DNA from: Streptomyces sp. GS7
GTDB taxonomy: Bacteria > Actinomycetota > Actinomycetes > Streptomycetales > Streptomycetaceae
Reading direction: 5' to 3'
Length of the DNA stretch: 64,000 nt
Assembly (NCBI RefSeq): GCF_009834125.1
Contig: NZ_CP047146.1
Span: 2,969,501 to 3,033,500 of the forward strand
The notes beneath the pieces were generated by a model, which was not told the DNA's origin, did no database searches, and worked only from the letters and a program-made list of their open reading frames with translations. The translations under genes and the position numbers were made by a program. This document shows, piece by piece, positions 20,928-29,569 of the stretch; the first letter of the stretch is position 1, and every line of letters begins with the position of its first letter.

Positions 20928-21683
20928 TCAGTTCAGCGGTGTCAGCAGGCACCGGCCGATCAGGCCGACGCTCGCGTCCAGGCGCTCGGCGAACTCCTCG
21001 GCCACTTCCGGCAGCCGGCGGACGCCCCACAGCATCCGGGCGGCGGCCCAGGCGCCGTCCCGGGCCATCTCCAGGCTCCAGGAGCCGGCCAGATGCAGGA
21101 GCGGATCGGCGATGTCGAGCAGGTCGGGACCGGGCATCAGGGTCTCCCGGATGCCCTCCTCCAGACTGGTCAGGACGGTCCCGATCCGGTCGAAGTCGCC
21201 CTCCAGGGCGGGTGGTTCGCAGCCGAGTGCCCGGCAGGTGTCCAGTACGGCGAGCGCCAGGTCGTGGCCGATGTGCGCGTTGATGCCGGCCAGCGCGAAC
21301 TGCAGCGGGCGGACCCCGGGATGCCGCCGCAACTGGAAGAGCGGGCGCCAGCAGGCCGGGGGCCGCAGTCCCGCGGCGTCGGCGTCCACGGCGGTGAAGT
21401 AGCGGCGGGCGAACCGGATGTCCAGTTCACCGGCGGCTTCCGGGTCCTCGAAGGCACCGCCCCCCACGCGCTGGGCGACGGCCTCGGTGACGGTCAGATA
21501 GACCCGGTTGAACACCGCCACCCCGTCCTGCGGGGGCAGCGATGCGTCCAGGGCGCGCATCCGCGCCAGGACGTCGGCCACACCTGCCGTGGTCGCGGGT
21601 CCGGCACCGTTGGGGGGCCGTGCGGCGGGGCTCTCCGCGGTGCGCCGTGTGCCCTTTCCGGCATGCTGCTGAATTGTCGTCAT
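20928..21683 (-). CDS. DUF5995-type conserved protein
   Basis: The 251-residue cytosolic protein has no signal or membrane segment. Landmarks are DGVAVFNRVYLTVTEAVAQRV, LDIRFARRYFTAVDA, LRRHPGVRPLQFALAGINAHIGHDL (with a conserved Asn-Ala-His-Ile-Gly-His-Asp) and a C-terminal helical tail ending SLEMARDGAWAAA. This resembles the family called DUF5995, whose function is unknown; the clustered His/Asp residues might bind a metal. The ATG at 21683 is preferred over upstream in-frame codons because the extra sequence lacks coding character. Confidence 0.78.
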   Translation of the reverse strand: MTTIQQHAGKGTRRTAESPAARPPNGAGPATTAGVADVLARMRALDASLPPQDGVAVFNRVYLTVTEAVAQRVGGGAFEDPEAAGELDIRFARRYFTAVDADAAGLRPPACWRPLFQLRRHPGVRPLQFALAGINAHIGHDLALAVLDTCRALGCEPPALEGDFDRIGTVLTSLEEGIRETLMPGPDLLDIADPLLHLAGSWSLEMARDGAWAAARMLWGVRRLPEVAEEFAERLDASVGLIGRCLLTPLN

Positions 21684-22279
21684 CCGCTCAGCGTGGCACC
21701 GGAAAACCCCCGAATATGCCTTTGGCCGTGGTCCGTTGACCGGATCGGAGTAATAGTCGGCGCGCCGTGCCGAGGCGATTCCCACGGGATTCCGGAATGC
21801 GCGACGACCTTTGTCACGCGCTTCCGGCAGGCAGCGCCGCACGGCAATGCCCTGTGCGAATCCCCTGTCCCTTCGGCGCCCTGGAAAATGCCGCGATGAA
21901 CACGGCGCGGAATTCCGGGAGTTGACTCATGCCCCCGAGATTGTCCGCCGTGCCCGCGGCCCCGCTCAGGGCGGTGACCGCGCCGGTGGTGGCCGCCGCC
22001 GCGGTCCGGACCGCACCCGCGGACGAGGTGCGGGCACCGCCGGGCCGGAAGCGGACCAGCCCGCCGGTTGTCGCCGGCGGCGCGAGACTCACCACGATCC
22101 CCGAGCGTGGCCGGCGATCTTGAGCCAATGGCAGAACGATGGGGTAAATCAGGGCCGTATCGCCTCAGTTCGGTGGTGCTCCACGCGCCCCCGGGAGGAG
22201 TTTGGCTTGCGACGGTGGTGCGACTATGAATCTCTTCGGCTCTGTGACGTGCAGGGCGTCGCGGAAGTGGAGAGTGATC
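21684..22279. other. Long intergenic leader region before the NCS2 permease
   Basis: This 596-base gap is less GC-biased than its neighbours. An alternative in-frame start for the permease (ATG 22226) lies within it but lacks a Shine-Dalgarno. No gene or known riboswitch was recognised; the length leaves room for a regulatory leader. Confidence 0.45.
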
Positions 22280-23671
22280 ATGGCCGGCTTCGGGTGGAAG
22301 CTTCACGGAGACGGGCGGCACCTGAGGCCGGGGGAAGTGGTCAAGCCCGGGGAACGCCTGACGTGGGGCCGCACCGTTGCGCTCGGAGCCCAGCACGTGG
22401 TTTCGATGATCGGCGCGTGTTTCGTCGCCCCGGTGCTCATGGGGTTGGACCCCAGCCTGGCCCTCATGGCATCCGGCGTCGCCACGGTCCTTTTCCTGGT
22501 GATGACGCGTGGACGCATCCCCAGCTATCTGGGCTCGTCGCTCTCCTTCGTCGGAGTATCCGCCGTGATCGCGGGTCAGGGGGGTGACGCCGGCACGCTG
22601 ACGGGAGCGATGCTGGTCGTGGGTGCCTGCTTGGCGGGGTGCGGGATCGCCATCCACGTTCTCGGGGCTCGCGTGATCCACGCGGTTCTTCCACCGGTGG
22701 TGACCGGGGCGGTCGTGATGCTCATCGGCTTCAACCTCGCCCCGGTGACGGCGTCCACCTACTGGCCGCAGGACCAGTGGACGGCTCTGGCCACCATGCT
22801 GTTCACCGGCCTCGCTCTCGTGGTCCTGCGAGGATTCTGGTCGCGTATCGCCATCTTCCTGGGTCTGGTCTTCGGGTACGTACTGTCATGGGTTCTCGAC
22901 CGCGCCACGGGAATGATCCACTCGGCCAACGGTGCGGGGAAGGTGACCGACCACTGGCGTATCGACTTCTCGGCTGTCGAGAAGGCCGACTGGATCGGCC
23001 TGCCGACGTTCCACGCGCCGAACTTCTCGGCCTCGGCGATCCTCGTGGCGCTTCCCGTCCTGGTGGCACTGGTCGCGGAGAACGCGGGCCATGTCAAAGC
23101 GGTCGGCGAGATGACCGGTGACTCGCTCGAAGACAAGATGGGCATGGCCATCGTCGCCGACGGCACGGCGACGGTTCTCTCGACCGCGGTCGGCGGCCCG
23201 GCCACGACGACGTACGCCGAGAACATCGGCGTGATGGCGGCGACCCGGGTCTATTCCACCGCCGCCTATTCCGCGGCAGCGGCTTTTGCGGTGCTGTTCG
23301 GCCTGTGCCCGAAGTTCGGCGCCGTGGTGGCCGCGATTCCCGGCGGGGTGCTGGGCGGCATCACCGTCATCCTCTACGGCATGATCGGCCTGCTGGGCGC
23401 CCAGATCTGGATCCGGAACAAGGTGGACTTCACCGTGCCGCTGAACCTCATCCCCGCCGCGGCCGGCATCATCATCGCCATCGGCGGCGTCTCGCTGAAG
23501 TTCACCGACCACTTCGAACTCAGCGGCATCGCACTGGGGACGCTCATCGTGCTGACCGGCTACCACTCCCTGCGCTGGCTCTCCCGGTCGGCCGGACAGC
23601 GCGGCATGCCGCTCCTCGACGTCGGAACCAGCGGTGACGACGGGCCCGCCGACCGCAAGGACCGAGGCTGA
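22280..23671 (+). CDS. NCS2 uracil/xanthine permease (UraA/RutG-like)
   Basis: The 463-residue protein has about 14 hydrophobic segments. TM1 carries QHVVSMIGACFVAPVLMG, the UraA-like substrate-site helix with the conserved QH, and TM8 has LVALVAENAGHVKAVGEMTG, the Glu-Asn/Gly-His motif typical of the uracil (RutG/UraA) branch. It probably imports uracil or a related nucleobase by proton symport. The ATG at 22280 has GGAGAG 5 bases upstream, choosing it over earlier in-frame codons. No metabolic neighbour refines the substrate. Confidence 0.9.
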   Translation: MAGFGWKLHGDGRHLRPGEVVKPGERLTWGRTVALGAQHVVSMIGACFVAPVLMGLDPSLALMASGVATVLFLVMTRGRIPSYLGSSLSFVGVSAVIAGQGGDAGTLTGAMLVVGACLAGCGIAIHVLGARVIHAVLPPVVTGAVVMLIGFNLAPVTASTYWPQDQWTALATMLFTGLALVVLRGFWSRIAIFLGLVFGYVLSWVLDRATGMIHSANGAGKVTDHWRIDFSAVEKADWIGLPTFHAPNFSASAILVALPVLVALVAENAGHVKAVGEMTGDSLEDKMGMAIVADGTATVLSTAVGGPATTTYAENIGVMAATRVYSTAAYSAAAAFAVLFGLCPKFGAVVAAIPGGVLGGITVILYGMIGLLGAQIWIRNKVDFTVPLNLIPAAAGIIIAIGGVSLKFTDHFELSGIALGTLIVLTGYHSLRWLSRSAGQRGMPLLDVGTSGDDGPADRKDRG

Positions 23672-23701
23672 GGGGCTTTCGGCACACCGCCGGGAGCAAC
23701 G

Positions 23702-23953
23702 TCACGCGGGGGGCTGCGGCCCGTCGTCGAACACGGTGCCCTCCGCCCTGGCGCGCTCCAGCAGGTCGTACAGCACCGCCTCGATCGCGGCCTCGGAGAC
23801 CAGCAGCCAGTACGCCTCCGAACCCGGCTCCACGCCCTGCGACCGGAGCCGCACATCGTCCCGGATCGCCGGCATGACCCGGTGCTCGTCGGCGCGGCCG
23901 AAGCACCACAGGAGGGTTCTGCCGTCGGGGACCCAGTGCTCGGCGTCGGCCAT
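23702..23953 (-). CDS. Small conserved hypothetical protein
   Basis: The 83-residue acidic protein has no signal peptide. It contains HWVPDGRTLLWCFGRADEHRVMPAIRDDV (positions about 5-33) and a helical C-terminus. I do not recognise a family. The ATG at 23953 is preferred to a GTG three codons upstream. It is convergent with the NCS2 permease, 30 bases apart. Confidence 0.6.
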   Translation of the reverse strand: MADAEHWVPDGRTLLWCFGRADEHRVMPAIRDDVRLRSQGVEPGSEAYWLLVSEAAIEAVLYDLLERARAEGTVFDDGPQPPA

Positions 23954-23998
23954 GGCAGCCACCGTAGCGGTCGCCGGGCGCGGGGCGCGGGAGGCCGG

Positions 23999-24508
23999 TC
24001 ACCGCTGTACGTAGACGTAGGTGCCCTGTTGGTGGCCCACGGTGCCGAGGGCGGGGGCGACGATCTGGAAGGTGACCGAGCCGACGTACGTCCCGGACCC
24101 GATGATCTTCCTGGTGGCGTCCGGCGCCGGGGTGTAGTACGTCACCTGCTGGCCGTTGGTCGGCACGGTCTGGGTCTGGTCGGAGGTCGCGGCGGGGACG
24201 GGCGGGCCCTGTGCGGGGTGGCCGGGTGAGCCGCCGGAGACGGCGCCCAGGGTGCCCCACACCCGGAGGTTGACCTCGGGGACGTTTCCGTTGGTCGTGC
24301 AGCTCATCCGGGCCTTGAAGATGACGCTGCCCGCGCCGTTGGAGAAGTGCGGGTTGTCGACCTGGGCGGTGCAGGTGGCGACGTCCCGCACGGCGCCGGC
24401 GGAAGAGGTGCGCACCGGGGCGGCGGTGGCGGTGGTGGCGGTCAGGGCGAGCAGTGCGGTGGCCGTGAGCGTGGCGCAGCGGCGGGCGGTCTGGGGCGGG
24501 ACGTGCAC
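23999..24508 (-). CDS. Small secreted protein, function unknown
   Basis: The 169-residue protein begins with a Sec-type signal (RRCATLTATALLALTATTATA, cleavage after about residue 29). The mature part has two cysteines (VATCTAQ and RMSCTTN) likely forming a disulfide, and a beta-rich pattern. The GTG at 24508 has AGAGGAG 6 bases upstream; upstream in-frame ATG codons would place the signal in the middle of the protein. It lies 37 bases after another secreted-protein gene, so the two are probably co-transcribed. Confidence 0.75.
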   Translation of the reverse strand: MHVPPQTARRCATLTATALLALTATTATAAPVRTSSAGAVRDVATCTAQVDNPHFSNGAGSVIFKARMSCTTNGNVPEVNLRVWGTLGAVSGGSPGHPAQGPPVPAATSDQTQTVPTNGQQVTYYTPAPDATRKIIGSGTYVGSVTFQIVAPALGTVGHQQGTYVYVQR

Positions 24509-24545
24509 GGGGGCTCCTCTCCGGCGGTCCTCGGGCCAGGCGGGG

Positions 24546-25061
24546 TCAACCGCAGTTGGCGTTGATGTGGTTGGACTCGTGAAACTCGTAACTTCCGTCG
24601 GCATGCTGGGAGTTGATGTACACGCGGAAGTCGTGGATGCCGGTGTGCGCGCAGTCGTAGGTGATGGTCTGCGCGTGCTGCCCGGTGAAGTTCTGGGTGG
24701 CCATGTCCTCCCAGCCGTACCAGCGTGAGCGCTGGACCACGAGCGTCGCCCCTCCGCTGCACGGCGCGGTGATGGCGCCGGAGCCGGAGATGGTGGTGCC
24801 GTCCTGAACGGTGCGGCCGATCGAGGTGCAGGTGAGGTCGGCCCGTGCGGCAGGGGCCGGGGCGGCGCCGGTGGCGAAGAGGGTGGTGGCGGCGAGCACG
24901 GACAGTGCGGCGGCCGTCCGCGGCACGCGGCGTCCGCGGGCCCGCTGCTGCCCGGGGGCGGTCCCCGGTGCGGGAGTGGAACGGGCAGAAGAGGCGGCCG
25001 GCTTGGAAGGGGCGGAAGGGGCGGAAGGGGCGGTTCCGGGGGTGGTCCGCGGACTGCTCAT
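24546..25061 (-). CDS. Small secreted protein, function unknown
   Basis: The 171-residue protein has a long Ser/Pro/Ala head, a twin-Arg-like basic stretch (RARGRRVPRT) and a hydrophobic segment ending ATGAAPAPAARA, consistent with export. The mature domain of about 95 residues has four cysteines (LTCTS, APCSG, YDCAH, NANCG) and Trp/His-rich patches such as WYGWEDMATQNFTG and EFHESNHINANCG. I do not recognise the family. The ATG at 25061 has GAAGGG 6 bases upstream. It is the first gene of a two-gene secreted unit. Confidence 0.78.
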   Translation of the reverse strand: MSSPRTTPGTAPSAPSAPSKPAASSARSTPAPGTAPGQQRARGRRVPRTAAALSVLAATTLFATGAAPAPAARADLTCTSIGRTVQDGTTISGSGAITAPCSGGATLVVQRSRWYGWEDMATQNFTGQHAQTITYDCAHTGIHDFRVYINSQHADGSYEFHESNHINANCG

Positions 25062-25250
25062 GGCGATCCCTTCAGGTCCCGCCCTCGGGTATGGGACCGG
25101 GTGGATACGGTGAGCAGCGAATCTAGTGCAGTGAGTGACGGGACCGTTCCGGCGTGTGGGGGCATGGGGCGCGTTCGGCGGGGAGCGCGCGCCGGTCTGG
25201 TCTCCACGCCCGCCGGTCTGAGCTGTACGCCGTCGTACGACTCGGCTCAC

Positions 25251-25290
25251 GCCGCCTGCCGCCTGCCGCCTGCCGCCTGCCGCCTGCCGA
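25251..25290 (+). repeat. Heptanucleotide tandem repeat (GCCGCCT, 5.7 copies)
   Basis: Five perfect GCCGCCT units (25251-25285) and a partial sixth lie in the intergenic region between divergent secreted-protein genes. Copy number may vary between strains. Confidence 0.9.
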
Positions 25291-25465
25291 CGCGCGTCGC
25301 GGTGACCACATGTGCGCGCGGTGGAGTGCCCGGCGATGTGGGGGGAAGTGCGGTGCGGCGGTTGGCTGTTGTGGGTGTGCGTCAGGGGTTTCCGCGGTGT
25401 GTGACGCCCGGGGGCGGGGAGGGCGTTGCGTTCAACACGGCGAGGAACGGGCGGCGTTGGTCGAT

Positions 25466-25485
25466 CGGATAATCACGGTTATCCG
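25466..25485 (+). promoter_or_regulatory. Inverted repeat CGGATAA-N6-TTATCCG
   Basis: A perfect 7-bp dyad with 6-base spacer lies 106 bases before the secreted-protein start at 25591. It is AT-rich relative to its surroundings and is a credible operator. Confidence 0.55.
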
Positions 25486-25590
25486 CATTTCGGGGCCCTT
25501 TGCATAAGGGGCGCTCGTGCTGCGCAGAGATGGGTGGGGCATCCGCGAGAGGCGGGGCCCGTTTCCCGACGGAAGGTGGGGGTTGGACTG

Positions 25591-25938
25591 ATGCGTGCAG
25601 CAGTGAGCGGGATGATGCTGGGCCTCGCGGTGGCGGCCTTGGTGACGGCGGTCCCGACGGCGGCATCCGCGCAGGAGCGGTCGGACCGGGTGACGGCGAC
25701 CGTGCCGCTGATGGGCAACGCGAAGGGCACGTTCACCGCTACGGCGAAGTGCCCGCGCGGGAAGACGGTGACCGGCGGCGGCTTCGTCTCTCGGGGCCAG
25801 GACGCCAATGGCAGCATCACCGAGTCGTACCCGGACACGCCCACCTCCTGGAAGGTGACGATCAACGACCCCGGAATGGGCAACCGGGCGTCGGTTCCGC
25901 ATGTGGTGGGCACCGTCTACGCGCTGTGCAGCAGGTAG
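25591..25938 (+). CDS. Small secreted protein with CPxGxxVxGGGF repeat-type domain
   Basis: The 115-residue protein has a Sec signal of about 27 residues (MMLGLAVAALVTAVPTAASA) and a mature beta-rich domain. The pattern AKCPRGKTVTGGGF followed by TSWKVTINDP and a closing YALC resembles a short domain common in Streptomyces secreted proteins, where the two cysteines form a disulfide. Function is unknown; cell-surface or extracellular location is likely. The ATG at 25591 begins the signal peptide. An inverted repeat upstream (25466-25485) may control it. Confidence 0.78.
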   Translation: MRAAVSGMMLGLAVAALVTAVPTAASAQERSDRVTATVPLMGNAKGTFTATAKCPRGKTVTGGGFVSRGQDANGSITESYPDTPTSWKVTINDPGMGNRASVPHVVGTVYALCSR

Positions 25939-26096
25939 GTGGCGGAAGGCGGGCCCTGTCCGGAGCCGTAGGGCGGTCGCGAAGTCGGCCGTGAGGGGCC
26001 GACGGGTGCTCCGGTGATGGTCGGGTGCGCAGCCAGCCGGGCCGCCGCGGTCGGCACGCGGGTCCCTGGCGGACCGGGGTGCCTGCCGTCGGGTGT

Positions 26097-26125
26097 CGAT
26101 GCCGAGTAGCGGCTGCTCGGCATCG
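26097..26125 (+). terminator. Stem-loop downstream of the secreted-protein gene
   Basis: CGATGCCGAG (26097-26106) pairs with CTCGGCATCG (26116-26125) across a 9-base loop, 158 bases after the stop at 25938. The 280-base gap 25939-26218 holds only this hairpin and the next one. Confidence 0.6.
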
Positions 26126-26168
26126 CCTCCGACCCTTGGATTCCGGCCGGCAGGGCTTGCGCCCTCGC

Positions 26169-26196
26169 GGGGTGAACGGGCGTGTCCGTTCACCCC
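26169..26196 (-). terminator. Terminator for the cold-shock-like gene
   Basis: GGGGTGAACGG (26169-26179) and CCGTTCACCCC (26186-26196) form a perfect 11-bp stem 22 bases past the stop of the minus-strand gene at 26219. Confidence 0.8.
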
Positions 26197-26218
26197 CGGA
26201 TGTCGCCGGACGTGCGGG

Positions 26219-26452
26219 TTACTCGTGGTGGGTGGCTCCCGGGGAGTGCCTGACGATGCTCAGGTGTTCCGCGTGCCAGCCGCTTTCGTCCTCCACCGGC
26301 ACGTAGGTCACCCGCAAGCCCTCGACGACGAAGGTTCCGTCCTCGATGGACCTGCTGTCCACCCGTACCTCGCGGCCGTCGTCCCCGTCGATGTACCCGA
26401 CGCCCCGGACCTGGTTGTACCACCGGACCACGCCACTGACCCTGTCAGCCAT
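26219..26452 (-). CDS. Cold-shock-domain-like small protein (divergent)
   Basis: The 77-residue protein has the size and outline of a cold-shock domain: GVVRWYNQVRGVGYIDGDDG corresponds to the usual GTVKWFNxxKGFGFI segment, but the aromatic RNP1 residues are changed (RGVGYI) and RNP2 (normally VFVHxS) is replaced by VRVDSRSI. A C-terminal HAEHLSIV strand follows. It may therefore bind nucleic acid weakly or a different partner. The ATG at 26452 has GGAGG 7 bases upstream. A terminator lies just downstream, so it is monocistronic. Confidence 0.72.
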   Translation of the reverse strand: MADRVSGVVRWYNQVRGVGYIDGDDGREVRVDSRSIEDGTFVVEGLRVTYVPVEDESGWHAEHLSIVRHSPGATHHE

Positions 26453-26659
26453 CTGTTCGCCTCCAACTGAGGTTTCTGAGCACGCTGTTGACTGTCACAT
26501 CGGGTCATTCCCGCCCTGACCCGGCGTGCACCGCGGCGGATGTCCTAACTTCGCTACAGTGCCCGGTCGCGCGAGCCGGGCTTCGGCGAGGGGCGGGCGG
26601 TGGGCGGTCGACCGACTCGGGTCGCGGTTGCTGCCGGTGACACGCCGGACGAAGCATTC

Positions 26660-26673
26660 TAAGCGGTCGCTTA
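26660..26673 (+). promoter_or_regulatory. TetR-type palindrome upstream of the thioesterase
   Basis: TAAGCG-GT-CGCTTA is a perfect 14-bp dyad 82 bases before the start at 26755. Such TAAGCG-N2-CGCTTA sites are typical of TetR-family control of acyl-CoA metabolism in actinomycetes. No tetR gene is in the window. Confidence 0.55.
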
Positions 26674-26754
26674 CGATGGCTCGGGCTCGTCACAGCAGCC
26701 CCGCCGGTGCCACGAGCACCGGTCACCGCGCACAGAGATCCAGGAGCAACAGCA

Positions 26755-27252
26755 GTGAGCGTCGAACCCCTGCAGGCCGCGACCCCCGTCCCCTATGGGC
26801 GACTGGTCCCCGTCACCGTCCACTTCGACGACCTCGACGCGCTCGGCATGCTCCACAACTCCCGCTACCCGCTGCTGGTCGAGCGCGCCTGGGCCGAGTA
26901 CTGGCACGGCTTCGGGTTCGGGTTCGACGGCGACTGGGCCGCCGCCGGCGACATGTGCAACGTGATCAAGGAGATGCGGGTCTCCTACGAGCGGCCGGTC
27001 ACCAGCGCAGGCCGCTACGCCGCGCACCTGTGGGTCGAGCGCCTGGGCCGTACGGGGCTCACGTACGGCTTCCGGATATGCGACGCCGACGGCGCCGGCA
27101 GCTACGCCCACGGCCACCGGGTGCTCGTCCGCGTCGATGCGGGGACGCTGCGCCCCACCCCCTGGTCGGAGCGGGCCCGCGCGATCGCCGCGGATCTGCT
27201 CAGGTCGGAGCGGGCGGACGCGGCGGCGGGCACGGAGGCGGACGCCGCCTGA
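26755..27252 (+). CDS. Hot-dog acyl-CoA thioesterase (4-hydroxybenzoyl-CoA thioesterase type)
   Basis: The 165-residue protein is a single hot-dog domain. The signature VHFDDLDALGMLHNSRYPLLVERA contains the catalytic Asp and the family His-Asn, followed by the central helix and EMRVSYERPVTSAGRY. Enzymes of this group hydrolyse acyl- or aryl-CoA thioesters. The GTG at 26755 has AGGAG 8 bases upstream, excluding the earlier in-frame start. It is convergent with the MFS gene ending at 27263 (10 bases apart). A TetR-type dyad lies upstream. Confidence 0.9.
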   Translation: MSVEPLQAATPVPYGRLVPVTVHFDDLDALGMLHNSRYPLLVERAWAEYWHGFGFGFDGDWAAAGDMCNVIKEMRVSYERPVTSAGRYAAHLWVERLGRTGLTYGFRICDADGAGSYAHGHRVLVRVDAGTLRPTPWSERARAIAADLLRSERADAAAGTEADAA

Positions 27253-27262
27253 CGCGCCGCGG

Positions 27263-28489
27263 TCAGGACCGCTCCAGATCGCCGGTCACGGCCGCCGCGC
27301 CTCCGGACGCGGTACGGGACGGGACCCGCAGTACCCGTGCGCCCACCACCAGGCCGAAGGCCAGCGCCGTGACCAGCATGAAGGAGACGGTCAGCGAGGT
27401 CGCCTGGGCGATGCCGCCGATGGCCGAGGGGGCGATCAGACCGGAGGTGTAGGTGATCGTGGCGACGCCCGCGATGGCCTGGCTCGGGGTGGGGCCGCTG
27501 CGCCCGGCGGCGGCGAAGGCCAGCGGGACCACGACCGCGACGCCCAGCCCGACCAGGCCGAACCCGGCCATCGCCACGGCCGGGTGCCGCGCCGCGACGA
27601 TCAGCAGGCCGCCGGCCGTGGCCAGCGCGCCGCCCGCACGGACCGTGCGCACCGGCCCGAACCGGGCCACCACCTTGTCGCCGGCCAGCCGGGCGGCGGC
27701 CATCGTGCAGGCGAAGGCGGTGGTGGAAGCGGCCGCCAGGCCCGCGTCGGTGCCCAGCCGGTCGCGGAGGTAGACCGCCGACCAGTCCAGGGCGGAGCCC
27801 TCCGCGAAGACCGCGCAGAACCCGACGGCGCCGATGATCAGGGCCGACCTGGGCGGTGGCGCGAAGCGGGGCGGGGGGTGCTCCTCGGGGGTGTGGCGCA
27901 GGTCCAGTACGCCCCGGCAGGCGAGCGCGCCGAGCAGGGTGAGGACCAAGGCCGCACCGGCGAGATGCAGCCGGGCGTCGGTTCCGGCGTGTGCGGCGGC
28001 GGTGCCGGCCGCCGAGCCCAGCAGCGCCCCCGTGCTCCACATGCCGTGCAGCCCGGACATGATCGGCCGGCCGAGCCGGTCCTCGGTCTCCACGCCCAGC
28101 GCGTTCATCGCGACGTCCGCCATACCCGAGCTCGCGCCGTACGCGAGGAGTGTCAGGCACAGTACGAAGGCGTCGGGGGAGAGGGCGGGCAGGAGCAGGG
28201 ACAGCGTCCAGAGGGCGAGCAGGCCGCGGAGCGCGGTGCGGGCGCCGAAGCGATGGCTGATCCGGCCCGCGAGGGGCATCGCCAGCGAGGCGCCGATCGC
28301 GGGAAAGGCCAGGGCCAGGCCGAGTTGGCCGGGGGAGATGCCGGTGTGGTCCTGGATCCAGGGGATGCGGGTGGCGAAGTTCCCGGTGACCGCGCCGTGT
28401 ACGAGGAACGCCGCGGCGACGGACCGGCGTGCGCGGCGCAGAACGGGGCGGGGGAGCGGGGTGGCGTCGGGACCGCCGTGGTCGGCCAT
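27263..28489 (-). CDS. MFS transporter (12-TM)
   Basis: The 408-residue transporter has 12 hydrophobic segments and an MFS motif A-like GRISHRFGARTALRG between TM2 and TM3. The N-terminal GNFATRIPWIQDHTGISPGQLGLAL segment is characteristic of the YbjJ-like MFS subgroup. Substrate is unknown. The ATG at 28489 is preceded by TATTTT with a 7-base gap and no Shine-Dalgarno, so it may be leaderless. Confidence 0.88.
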   Translation of the reverse strand: MADHGGPDATPLPRPVLRRARRSVAAAFLVHGAVTGNFATRIPWIQDHTGISPGQLGLALAFPAIGASLAMPLAGRISHRFGARTALRGLLALWTLSLLLPALSPDAFVLCLTLLAYGASSGMADVAMNALGVETEDRLGRPIMSGLHGMWSTGALLGSAAGTAAAHAGTDARLHLAGAALVLTLLGALACRGVLDLRHTPEEHPPPRFAPPPRSALIIGAVGFCAVFAEGSALDWSAVYLRDRLGTDAGLAAASTTAFACTMAAARLAGDKVVARFGPVRTVRAGGALATAGGLLIVAARHPAVAMAGFGLVGLGVAVVVPLAFAAAGRSGPTPSQAIAGVATITYTSGLIAPSAIGGIAQATSLTVSFMLVTALAFGLVVGARVLRVPSRTASGGAAAVTGDLERS

Positions 28490-28496
28490 GACCGGT

Positions 28497-28502
28497 AAAA
28501 TA
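28497..28502 (-). promoter_or_regulatory. -10 element of the MFS gene, leaderless layout
   Basis: On the minus strand TATTTT lies 7 bases before the ATG at 28489, in an unusually AT-rich spot. Confidence 0.5.
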
Positions 28503-28598
28503 TCGGGAACTCCGCCTGGGACTAAGGGAATTCGGGTGTGGGGAGGTGCGATCGCGCCATGCGGGACGGGCCGTCGGCGGCACCGCCTCTCCGGCTCC

Positions 28599-29375
28599 TC
28601 AGCGGGCCACCCGCTCCGCCAGGAAGTCCGCGTAGGTCCGCCGCCCGTCCGCGTGGTCCGGTGCGAGGTTCGCGCCCCGCCGCAGCGCCGCCATGCTTGC
28701 GCCGGGCAGCGGCAGCGGGAGCAGCAGCCGGTGCCGTCCGCCCGCCTCAAGGGTCAGGCGGGCCAGCTCCCGGAACTCCCGTGTCTCGGGCCCGCCCATG
28801 TCGGGCACCCGCCCGGCCGGCGTGCCGAGCGCCAACTCGGCCAGCCGGTCCGCCACTTCGCCCACCTCGACGGGCTGGATGCGGACACCCGCCGGCACCG
28901 GCAGCACCGGCGACTTGGCGAGTGCCTTGACGATGTCCAGCACCAGGTTGTGGAACTGTGTCGTCCGCAGCACCGTCCAGCCGACCCCGGACTCCTCGAT
29001 CAGGTGCTCCACCGCGAGTTTGGTGCGGTAGTAGCCGAGCGGGATCCGGTCCACGCCGACGATCGAGATGTAGACCAGGTGCGGAACGCCCGCCCGCCGC
29101 ACGGCCTCGATCAGCAGCTCCGCCGACTCCAGGTCGCCGCCTGTGGCGGCGGTGGCGCAGTGCACCACGGCGTCCGCGTCCGCCAGCGCGTCCGCCAGTC
29201 CGGTGCCGTCGCGCAGATCGACGGCATACGACCGCAGCCGGGGCCGCGCGGTGCCCGTATGGGGGCGCCGGCTGAGCGACCGTACGTCGTGGCCGGCGCG
29301 GAGCAGCCGGTCGACCAGGGCGCGTCCGAGCGTGCCCGTGCCGCCGGTGACGAGAATTGTCGCCGTTGTCGCCAT
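28599..29375 (-). CDS. NmrA-like atypical short-chain dehydrogenase (NAD(P)H-binding)
   Basis: The 258-residue protein starts with the Rossmann motif ILVTGGTGTLGRALVDRLL and has the atypical-SDR features LVYISIVGVDRIPLGYYRTKLAVEHLI (with YxxxK) and WTVLRTTQFHNLV. This group includes NADP-sensing regulators and quinone/flavin reductases; the visible Tyr-Lys pair leaves enzyme activity possible. Its promoter region is shared, head to head, with the FMN riboswitch leader of the rib operon. Confidence 0.87.
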   Translation of the reverse strand: MATTATILVTGGTGTLGRALVDRLLRAGHDVRSLSRRPHTGTARPRLRSYAVDLRDGTGLADALADADAVVHCATAATGGDLESAELLIEAVRRAGVPHLVYISIVGVDRIPLGYYRTKLAVEHLIEESGVGWTVLRTTQFHNLVLDIVKALAKSPVLPVPAGVRIQPVEVGEVADRLAELALGTPAGRVPDMGGPETREFRELARLTLEAGGRHRLLLPLPLPGASMAALRRGANLAPDHADGRRTYADFLAERVAR

Positions 29376-29569
29376 CGCGGATCAGTCCTTGAGGTGGGGG
29401 ACGGGAAACCAGAGGGGTGAACCAGAGGGATACGGCCCCATGACGGAACACCTGCGGCGGCTGTGACAGGCGGCGCGCCGGGGTCTGTGAGCCAGCCCAC
29501 AGGGCTTCGCCCGCATGGGCCACGATCAGCCGTGGCACACTGACCCTGTACTGACATAACAGCAGCAGC

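Noticed and set aside
25251..25290. CRISPR-like repeat array
   Set aside because: Units are 7 bases with no spacers; it is a simple tandem repeat.
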